From Bacteroidota bacterium (lineage in GTDB: Bacteria; Bacteroidota; Ignavibacteria; UBA10030; UBA8401): a stretch of DNA of 6,900 nucleotides. Of this stretch, positions 1 to 5,106 are shown piece after piece. The stretch is from the NCBI GenBank assembly GCA_025355705.1, contig JANXZD010000229.1, forward strand, positions 1 to 6,900, read 5' to 3'. Below the pieces are notes generated by a model. The model was not told the DNA's origin. It saw nothing but the letters and a program-made list of their open reading frames with translations, and searched no databases. Within the stretch, counting starts at the first letter, position 1. Each line of letters opens with the position of its first letter. Position numbers and translations under genes: made by a program.

Positions 1-828
1 GCGGTTCAGGAAATAGCAAATCAAGAGAATGTGCCTCTAAACGGAATTCAAATTATCGATCCAGAAAAATCCGAGCTGCTGAAATCATTTTCAGAAAAAT
101 TTTGTGAACTTCGAAAAACAAAAGGAATTCAGCTTTCTGAAGCGACCGATACCATGAAGAAACCGCTCTTCTTTGGAGCAATGATGGTACGCGAAGGCTT
201 GGCAGATGGAAGTGTTGCCGGCTCATTTTCCACGACTGGGGATGTGATGCGTGCAGGAATTCAAGTGATCGGCGTGAAAGAAGGAATCAGCGTTGTCTCC
301 AGTTTCTTTGTCATGGTCTTTCCGACACAAATATTTTCATTTGCAGATTGTGCTGTAGTACCCGATCCGACTGCAGAACAACTTGCAGATATTGCTTTAT
401 CGACTGCCGAGAATCATGCTAAACTCACCGGTGAAGAATCGCGCGTTGCTATGTTGTCATTCTCAACTAAAGGAAGCGCCAATCATCCGCATGTTGAAAA
501 AGTTTTGAAAGCAACACAATTAGCACAGAAAAAAAATTCAACGCTTAAACTCGACGGCGAGATGCAGCTTGATGCGGCGATCGTTCCAAAAGTCGGCGCG
601 TCAAAAGCACCGGGAAGCAATGTTGCTGGGACTGCAAATGTTTTAGTGTTTCCGGATCTCGATGCAGGAAATATCGGATACAAACTTGCCCAGCGCCTTG
701 GCGGAGCCGAAGCGATCGGTCCAATCGTTCAAGGATTAAAAAAACCAGCGTTCGATCTTTCTCGCGGATGTTCGGTTGACGATATTGTGAATACAACAGC
801 AATCAATGTGTTGATTGGAGCGGTGTAG
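1..828 (+). CDS. pta: Phosphate acetyltransferase (Pta), 5' end cut by window
   Basis: Interconverts acetyl-CoA plus phosphate and acetyl phosphate plus CoA, a cytoplasmic step of acetate formation or assimilation, normally paired with acetate kinase. The reading frame is open from base 1, and the residues before the first GTG (codon at 31) already fit the family, so the true start lies left of the window. About 275 residues are visible; single-domain Pta proteins are usually about 330, so roughly 55 N-terminal residues are missing. The C-terminal signature DLSRGCSVDDI is clear at about residues 252-262, numbered from the window edge. In the Methanosarcina enzyme this region supplies the catalytic Ser309, Arg310 and Asp316, and all three equivalents are present. 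The glycine-rich stretch GSNVAGTANVLVFPDLDAGN and the following IGYKLAQRLGGAEAIGPI also match. Phosphate butyryltransferase is a related alternative but fits less well. A cupin gene follows after 26 bases; acetate kinase is not visible. Confidence 0.95.
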   Translation, partial: AVQEIANQENVPLNGIQIIDPEKSELLKSFSEKFCELRKTKGIQLSEATDTMKKPLFFGAMMVREGLADGSVAGSFSTTGDVMRAGIQVIGVKEGISVVSSFFVMVFPTQIFSFADCAVVPDPTAEQLADIALSTAENHAKLTGEESRVAMLSFSTKGSANHPHVEKVLKATQLAQKKNSTLKLDGEMQLDAAIVPKVGASKAPGSNVAGTANVLVFPDLDAGNIGYKLAQRLGGAEAIGPIVQGLKKPAFDLSRGCSVDDIVNTTAINVLIGAV

Positions 829-854
829 CTCTAATTAATATTTAGCTAATTATT

Positions 855-1310
855 ATGAATTTATATTCCGCACAAGAGTACATTAAAAAACTTAATCTCA
901 TTCCACATCAAGAGGGTGGGTATTATAAAGAGATATATCGCGCCGATGGAATCATCTCACAGCCAAATCTGCCGGTGAGATTCAGCGGCGGGCGGGCGTA
1001 TTCAACAGTGATCTATTATCTTTTAGAGAGCAGTGATTTTTCTTCAATGCATCGATTGGATTCTGATGAACAGTGGTTCCATATCGATGGAAGTGCGCTA
1101 ACGATCCATTCAATTAATTCAAAAGGAAATTATACAAAGTATCATATTGGAAAAAATCTTGACACAGGAGAAGTTCCGTACGCAATTGTTTCCCATGGAA
1201 ATTGGTTTGGCGGAACCGTTGATGATGCTCAATCGTTTGCACTTGTTGGATGTGTGGTTGCGCCTGGATTTGATTTTGACGATTTCGAATTGGCCAAAAA
1301 AATGAATTGA
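855..1310 (+). CDS. DUF985 (cupin_5) family protein
   Basis: A 151-residue single-domain protein of the DUF985 cupin family, cytoplasmic, with no signal peptide. Family marks are the N-terminal LIPHQEGGYYKEIYR (usually HPEGG), the central HRLDSDEQWFHIDG at about 66-79, and the C-terminal LVGCVVAPGFDFDDFEL at 130-146. His66, Glu72 and His76 lie where cupin motif 1 metal ligands would be expected, but metal binding is inferred. The molecular function of most members is not established, although some cupin_5 proteins are annotated as sugar-epimerase-like. The length is close to the family norm and the gene looks intact. The ATG at 855 has no clear Shine-Dalgarno sequence; the leader is AT-only apart from AGCT. 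It sits 26 bases after pta on the same strand, so co-transcription is likely, but a functional link to acetate metabolism is not evident. Confidence 0.9.
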   Translation: MNLYSAQEYIKKLNLIPHQEGGYYKEIYRADGIISQPNLPVRFSGGRAYSTVIYYLLESSDFSSMHRLDSDEQWFHIDGSALTIHSINSKGNYTKYHIGKNLDTGEVPYAIVSHGNWFGGTVDDAQSFALVGCVVAPGFDFDDFELAKKMN

Positions 1311-1381
1311 CAGAGAAGTTTCCACACCATAAAGATCTTATAGAGAAACTTACTAGACTATAGAATCCTGTCGATTTATTG
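1311..1381. other. Convergent intergenic gap with weak inverted repeat
   Basis: This short gap lies between the 3' ends of the cupin gene and the minus-strand membrane-protein gene. It holds a 7-base inverted repeat, AAGTTTC at 1316-1322 and GAAACTT at 1345-1351, with a smaller inner pair ATAA/TTAT at 1329-1332 and 1338-1341. The position suits a shared terminator, but neither side is followed by a run of T, so a terminator role is only a guess. Confidence 0.3.
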
Positions 1382-1699
1382 TTAAACTATTTCAATCAAC
1401 GGCAGCAGTGCATAGCTCAACAAAAAAGCATCAAGAACTTCCACAGCCAACGGAATGAAGATGCCGTTTGGATATACATCTGTATCGGTATTTCTTACAA
1501 TGAAAAATCCGGCAATAACGATCGTTAACAATGCATGAATCATTTCCGGAAACGGAATCATTCCGGTTAAGGTGGAAGCGCCTGCACACAGTACACAGGT
1601 CATCAGCCTTGCATCAAGTTTACGTAGTTTAAGGGCAACATAATACAATATTGTTTTTACGATAAAATCGATCAGCGGAATAAATGCCGTAATTTTCAT
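1382..1699 (-). CDS. Small integral membrane protein, unrecognised
   Basis: A 105-residue very hydrophobic protein that I cannot assign to a family. Likely membrane segments are at about 5-22, 33-50, 53-69 and 79-103, so three or four helices. A basic loop (KLRKLDAR, about 24-31) lies between the first two, and a polar loop (RNTDTDVYPNG, about 69-79) precedes the last. Acidic residues lie inside or at the ends of the helices (Asp11, Glu52, Glu87, Asp90, Glu103), which is uncommon for a pure structural segment. The start codon overlaps the stop of the QueF-like gene as ATGA (1696-1699), so it is probably translated by coupling. The bases upstream (GCGGAAAAA) are only a poor ribosome site. It is too short for the known queuosine-precursor transporters YhhQ (about 220 residues) or QueT (about 165), and shows no motif I can tie to either. 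Confidence 0.75.
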   Translation of the reverse strand: MKITAFIPLIDFIVKTILYYVALKLRKLDARLMTCVLCAGASTLTGMIPFPEMIHALLTIVIAGFFIVRNTDTDVYPNGIFIPLAVEVLDAFLLSYALLPLIEIV

Positions 1700-2109
1700 T
1701 TTTTCCGCTGATACTCCGTTTCAACAGTCATCGCAATTCCGCCACGTACAGCATACGCCGCCGTTACTTTGCAGCGACGGGGTTTAAGCACTGCAACAAG
1801 ATCATCAAGAATGACATTAACGACATGTTCATAGAACGTTTCTTCGTTGCGGAATGTCTGCAAATATAACTTCAATGATTTTGATTCGATAATCGATTTT
1901 TCCGGAACATATTCTATTTGCAGGGTCGCGAAATCAGGCTGGCGGTTGATGGGACCAAGGGTTGTAAATTCTTCCGTTGTCAGCGTGATGGTATAATTTC
2001 GATCTGAGTGGTGATTCGGAAACACTTCGAGTTTCTTCTGAGGAACTGAATCTTTTCCAAGAACTGAAAGATATTCTAGATCCTTTTTGGAGGTTAACTT
2101 CTTTGACAT
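1696..2109 (-). CDS. QueF-like T-fold protein lacking the catalytic cysteine
   Basis: A 137-residue homologue of the single-domain NADPH-dependent 7-cyano-7-deazaguanine (preQ0) reductase QueF, which makes preQ1 for queuosine in tRNA. Recognisable parts are LEVFPN (27-32), QPDFATLQIEYVP (57-69), the QueF signature ESKSLKLYLQTFRN (75-88) and the RGGI element (122-125). Compared with B. subtilis QueF recalled from memory (FTSLCPKTGQPDFA), this protein reads FTTLGPINRQPDFA. The nucleophile Cys55 is therefore Gly52 and the conserved TG is Asn-Arg, while the catalytic Asp is kept as Asp59. In the FHED segment the His is Tyr93, while the substrate-binding Glu is kept as Glu94. The N-terminal segment is also about six residues shorter. 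These combined changes argue for a diverged relative rather than a working reductase, so I give no gene symbol. A good ribosome site (AAAAGGATG) lies about 7 bases before the ATG. It overlaps the next gene by 4 bases. Confidence 0.85.
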   Translation of the reverse strand: MSKKLTSKKDLEYLSVLGKDSVPQKKLEVFPNHHSDRNYTITLTTEEFTTLGPINRQPDFATLQIEYVPEKSIIESKSLKLYLQTFRNEETFYEHVVNVILDDLVAVLKPRRCKVTAAYAVRGGIAMTVETEYQRKK

Positions 2110-2131
2110 ACGATCATCCTTTTTTTCTTTA

Positions 2132-2150
2132 CAGCATTGCTTGAACGCTG
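2132..2150 (-). promoter_or_regulatory. Small hairpin in leader of the QueF-like gene
   Basis: On the minus strand, CAGCGTT and AATGCTG can pair (7 pairs, one of them G-U) around a 5-base loop. An A-rich stretch and the AAGGA ribosome site follow before the ATG at 2109. The arrangement loosely resembles a preQ1-I riboswitch (short stem, A-rich tail, sequestered ribosome site). However, the cytosine expected just before the 3' side of the stem is not there, so ligand sensing is unsupported. It is not a terminator, because no T run follows. Confidence 0.25.
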
Positions 2151-2174
2151 AAAAGAAGGTAAAATTTTTTGTGT

Positions 2175-3071
2175 CTATCTTTTTTTTGTTTCAATTTTAC
2201 TTGTAGAAAGAAACGTACAAAATTGATTCTTCACTCCTATAACTTCGTTGTGAGACAATTCCGAATGAATGAAAATTGTACGATTCTTCACTAAATCATG
2301 ATCGAGCACATCTTTTTCTTCCTTGCTAAGGTATGGGATCTTCCACCCATCCAGATCGGACATTAAACTTTCAGATTCATTCTTCGTCCCACCGCTGTCT
2401 GTATAGATATTGATGAATCGTCCTTTATAATGATCGATCCAATACGAATACTTTTCCGTTTCGCCGTAAAGAGCATCAAAAAGGATGACATCAGAAATAT
2501 TCTTCGTTAGTCCGCCTCGCATCAAACAAAACGAAATGATTCGATACGCGCCGCTGTGTCCCGCAAGGATGATGTTTCCAACTTTTTCTGTTTTTATCTT
2601 TTGTTGCTGTTTTAGAAACTTTATAACATCGGTAACGAGATTCTTTAATCCGTCCTTTTCTTCTAATCGTCCGCCAAATGAATCGGGGGAGTTTTTCGGA
2701 CCTTCCGGAAAAACAAAGAGCGCATTCTTGTTACTTTCGGAAAACTGTTCGATCAATTTAAATTGCGCACATGCACTGTCAATATTATTGTTCCATCCAT
2801 GAAAATAGACGACAATATTTATTTTTGCTGTCGGTTTAAATCCTTTTGGAATAAAAATTGCAACACTACTATCGCTATAATGTCCTTGCGCCGAAAATAT
2901 TTGTTTGTTATAGAGCCGTCCGTTTGCACGCTCAGGATGCGGAAATGGTGCAGATGAGAATTGCGGAACGAGCATTTCGCCAAGGTGAGAATAGCGAAGT
3001 ATTAATGATTGAGAAAATACATTTCCAACTATTAGTGATAGAACAGAAAATGCAAGAATAATATTTTTCAT
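2175..3071 (-). CDS. Exported alpha/beta hydrolase (esterase-like)
   Basis: A 298-residue alpha/beta-hydrolase fold protein with an N-terminal export signal: Lys2, then a hydrophobic stretch through about residue 18, with probable cleavage near VFS-Q at 20-21. Fold landmarks in order are VVYFHGWNNN (88-96; His91-Gly92 form the oxyanion-type HG turn), LFVFPEGP (118-125) and the nucleophile elbow GHSGAY (171-176; Ser173). The probable catalytic His is His274 in SHNEV. The acid is uncertain: Asp199 (ILFDALYG) or Asp225 (YTDSGG). It likely acts outside the inner membrane as an esterase, deacylase or lipase-like enzyme; the substrate is unknown. The start overlaps the stop of the glycosyltransferase gene by 4 bases (ATGA), with a GAGGA ribosome site a few bases upstream, so the two are one operon. 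This suggests, without proving, action on the same envelope compound. The C-terminus ends in a Lys/Arg-rich tail. Confidence 0.85.
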   Translation of the reverse strand: MKNIILAFSVLSLIVGNVFSQSLILRYSHLGEMLVPQFSSAPFPHPERANGRLYNKQIFSAQGHYSDSSVAIFIPKGFKPTAKINIVVYFHGWNNNIDSACAQFKLIEQFSESNKNALFVFPEGPKNSPDSFGGRLEEKDGLKNLVTDVIKFLKQQQKIKTEKVGNIILAGHSGAYRIISFCLMRGGLTKNISDVILFDALYGETEKYSYWIDHYKGRFINIYTDSGGTKNESESLMSDLDGWKIPYLSKEEKDVLDHDLVKNRTIFIHSELSHNEVIGVKNQFCTFLSTSKIETKKR

Positions 3072-4183
3072 TGCTTCCTCATTTTTACTACCCGTTCGAT
3101 CACTTCCATTGTTTTTTCTGCACCGGTCTGCCAGTCAAACTCTTTTGAACGGATCAATGCTTGGCTTGCCAATCGTTCGCGCAGATTGTTATCGCGGAGT
3201 AATAGAATAATTTTTTCTGCAAGTTTTTCTCGATTTCCATATTCATATAATAATCCGGTCCATTCATCCAGAACTGCATCGCGCAATCCTTGTACATTGC
3301 TGGAAACCGTCGTTGTGCCGCATGCATTCGCTTCGATCGCCGTCAATCCCCATCCTTCTTTAGCAGATGTATTGACGGCAACGTGCATCTTATTCAACCA
3401 CTGCACTTTTTCTTCTTCGCTGACGAATCCGGTAAACATTACGCTGTCATTCAATCCAAGCGTATTTGTCAATTCCATCAACCGCGGCTTATCATCACCA
3501 TCACCGACAATTACCAGCTTAGCATTTGAAATTATTTGTTTTACAATAACAAATGCTTCAATAAGATGATCGAATGATTTGTATTTTTTTAAACGGCCAA
3601 GCGCTCCAATCAACGGTACGGATGATTTTGAAATGCCTGTTTGACGAAAAAGACGATGATTCATTCCATACGGAACATAGTGGATTCGTTCGGTGGAAAA
3701 TCCATTCTCTTTCACTTCAAGCTGTGTGCTGGGAGAATGGATCATAAAGTGGATCTTTCTATACATCGGCAGTGAGGCACGTTCTGCAAGATAGACATAT
3801 GATGCTAATGGAAAGATCGTTTCTTTAAAGACGCTTGTGCCAAGCAGGTGATGAAGTTCGCCGAGAACCGGTTCTTTTACATATGCAGGAGTGTAGAATG
3901 GAATTTTATTTACATCATCAACGATCAAATCGAAGTTTTGATGTTTGAATGTGGTGAAATATTTTTTAAGCACCACAAAATTAAATAGGAACCGTCCCCC
4001 TTCACGAATGATCTTGATCCCATTATTTTCTTCGGCAGGTTTTGCTCCTTCGTACGACGAGCAAAAAAGTGTCACATCATGCCCCATCTTGGCAATGCGG
4101 GAATATGTTTCATGCAGATGGACTTCCGCACCTCCCGCAAGCGGGTGTGAGAGATCTTGCCAGTTAAGGATAAGAATACGCAT
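3068..4183 (-). CDS. Family 4 glycosyltransferase (GT-B fold)
   Basis: A 371-residue retaining glycosyltransferase of the GT4 type, which transfers a sugar from a nucleotide donor, probably at the cytoplasmic face of the membrane. The N-terminal acceptor domain begins MRILILNWQDLSHPLAGGAEVH, with the GGAE loop at 17-20. The C-terminal donor domain begins near IGALGRLKKYKSFDHLIEAF (192-211). It continues with LVIVGDGDDKPRL (223-235) and the E-x7-E motif EGWGLTAIE (Glu276 and Glu284) followed by ANACGT. Length and both domains are normal. The ATG at 4183 is the first possible start, because a TAA lies in frame four codons upstream. No Shine-Dalgarno sequence precedes it, since the gap is filled by an AT-rich repeat. 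It follows a methyltransferase gene and overlaps an exported hydrolase gene, which points to glycan or glycolipid assembly. Sugar and acceptor cannot be read from sequence. Confidence 0.93.
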   Translation of the reverse strand: MRILILNWQDLSHPLAGGAEVHLHETYSRIAKMGHDVTLFCSSYEGAKPAEENNGIKIIREGGRFLFNFVVLKKYFTTFKHQNFDLIVDDVNKIPFYTPAYVKEPVLGELHHLLGTSVFKETIFPLASYVYLAERASLPMYRKIHFMIHSPSTQLEVKENGFSTERIHYVPYGMNHRLFRQTGISKSSVPLIGALGRLKKYKSFDHLIEAFVIVKQIISNAKLVIVGDGDDKPRLMELTNTLGLNDSVMFTGFVSEEEKVQWLNKMHVAVNTSAKEGWGLTAIEANACGTTTVSSNVQGLRDAVLDEWTGLLYEYGNREKLAEKIILLLRDNNLRERLASQALIRSKEFDWQTGAEKTMEVIERVVKMRKQ

Positions 4184-4229
4184 AATTATGAATTATGAAT
4201 TATGAAATTTTACAACATTCATAATTCAT
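4184..4229. repeat. Heptamer tandem repeat with 12-base inverted repeat
   Basis: Three exact copies of AATTATG run from 4184 to 4204, directly against the glycosyltransferase start codon. After an 11-base spacer comes TTCATAATTCAT (4218-4229), the exact reverse complement of ATGAATTATGAA (4195-4206). The element fills nearly all of the 51-base gap between the methyltransferase and glycosyltransferase genes. Read as RNA on the minus strand it forms an AT-rich 12-pair hairpin just before the start codon. Similar ATTATGA-type intergenic repeats are, from general knowledge, scattered in many AT-rich genomes. Whether this one is a dispersed family cannot be seen from one window. Confidence 0.85.
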
Positions 4230-4234
4230 CTTTC

Positions 4235-5002
4235 TTACTTCTTCCCTATCACTCCCATTGACAATGCTGTGTAGGTTGCCAGGGTAGTATCTTTTAGAGA
4301 ATCACGAAACGATTTCCGAATGTTATAAAGAATTGGAATCTTCGGGTTGAGCGGAATCTTTACTCCAACAACACGCAACGCTTCACGTGTCATTCGATAC
4401 AAGAGACTCGGATACATCCATTCACCGTACGTGTGAACAGTTTGCAATCCAAGTTTTTCCATTTCATTCTTCAATTCTGGAACTGAGAATGATCGTTCCC
4501 ATCCCGCAAACCATCTATTGATCGCGATAAGAAATGTTTTTATCACAGTATAGATATGATATCGCTGAGGCACATCGACACAAAGAAGTCCACCTTTTTT
4601 GAGAACGCGAATATTCTCTTTCAGCAAGGCTATCGCTTTTTCATGACGGAAATGTTCGAGCAATCCCTGATGGAAAATAATATCAAATGTTCCGTCTTTG
4701 AATGGAAGCTGAAATGTATCGCCGCCGATGATCGTAACATCCATCTTCTCTTCTTCCGCGATGCGCTTCATGATCTTGAGCGAGTTCATCGAATAATCAA
4801 GCTGATACACATCGGCACCCCGTTGGACCAGAGGAAAACTGTCGCGACCTGTTCCTGCGCCGATCTCAAGGATTTTTTTTCCTTTAACATCGGTCACTTT
4901 TATAAGATTTCGAACAACTCGATCCGAATTAGAATATACTTCTTTGAATTCTTTTTTTTCTTCCCAAAAATTGTCCCAATGTTCTAAACGAGATTCTTTC
5001 AT
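4235..5002 (-). CDS. Class I SAM-dependent methyltransferase
   Basis: A 255-residue Rossmann-type methyltransferase with no signal peptide. Motif I, ILEIGAGTG, is at 44-52. The acidic residue ending strand 2 (Asp69 in VYQLDYS) would hold the adenosine ribose. GGDTFQLPF (93-101) and DIIFHQGLLEHF (107-118) match motifs II/III of the methyltransferase 11/25 type, and VLKKGGLLCVDVPQ (133-146) is the post-motif strand. The C-terminal third (about 147-255) is less conserved and carries a hydrophobic patch at 153-168 (IKTFLIAINRWFAGW) that could form a substrate lid or membrane contact. The target (lipid, sugar, quinone or other small molecule) is not evident. The ATG at 5002 has a good AAAGGA site 5 bases upstream. 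It lies after a terminator hairpin and before the glycosyltransferase, so it probably heads that operon. Confidence 0.9.
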   Translation of the reverse strand: MKESRLEHWDNFWEEKKEFKEVYSNSDRVVRNLIKVTDVKGKKILEIGAGTGRDSFPLVQRGADVYQLDYSMNSLKIMKRIAEEEKMDVTIIGGDTFQLPFKDGTFDIIFHQGLLEHFRHEKAIALLKENIRVLKKGGLLCVDVPQRYHIYTVIKTFLIAINRWFAGWERSFSVPELKNEMEKLGLQTVHTYGEWMYPSLLYRMTREALRVVGVKIPLNPKIPILYNIRKSFRDSLKDTTLATYTALSMGVIGKK

Positions 5003-5036
5003 ACAAATCCTTTACCGCAATAATTGTTCAAACTGC

Positions 5037-5078
5037 TCAAAAAGAAAAAGGATGAAGAATATTCTTCACCCTTTATTC
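5037..5078 (-). terminator. Rho-independent terminator after the DUF2723 gene
   Basis: The 16-base perfect palindrome TGAAGAATATTCTTCA (5053-5068) is extended, past one A/C mismatch, by AAAGG at 5047-5051 pairing with CCTTT at 5070-5074. In the minus direction the stem runs into TTTTTCTTTTTG, a T-rich tract as expected for intrinsic termination. It starts about 30 bases past the DUF2723 stop codon, separating that transcript from the methyltransferase gene. The stem is AT-rich at its core, so efficiency is uncertain. Confidence 0.75.
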
Positions 5079-5106
5079 TCTATTCTGATATTATCGTATT
5101 CACGAT

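Noticed and set aside
483..802. Minus-strand open frames of 66 and 85 codons inside pta.
   Set aside because: They lie wholly opposite a strongly conserved gene, have no ribosome site and resemble no family.
1316..1351. Inverted repeat in the convergent gap as a two-way terminator.
   Set aside because: The 7-base arms are separated by 22 bases and there is no T run on either side. It is listed only as a weak inverted repeat.
2110..2174. Possible preQ1-I riboswitch upstream of the QueF-like gene (short stem, A-rich tail, ribosome site).
   Set aside because: The stem can be drawn, but the cytosine that recognises preQ1 just before the 3' side of the stem is an A here, the loop is short, and no convincing pseudoknot pairing is visible. 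An RNA covariance-model search would be decisive; a strong hit would reverse this.
3186..3569. A 127-codon plus-strand frame opposite the glycosyltransferase.
   Set aside because: Its composition (Ser/Phe/Asn-rich) is what the reverse of a normal coding sequence gives, and the minus-strand gene has clear GT4 motifs across the same bases.
4200..4229. Nine-codon mini reading frame on the minus strand (ATG at 4229, TAA ending at 4200) in the leader of the glycosyltransferase gene.
   Set aside because: It is a by-product of the ATGAATTATGAA repeat unit, has no well-placed ribosome site, and its peptide has no recognisable attenuator pattern.
4556..4987. A 143-codon plus-strand frame opposite the methyltransferase.
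   Set aside because: The methyltransferase motifs lie on the other strand over the same interval; this frame has no recognisable domain and ends in a run of Phe made by the AAAGAA-rich coding strand.
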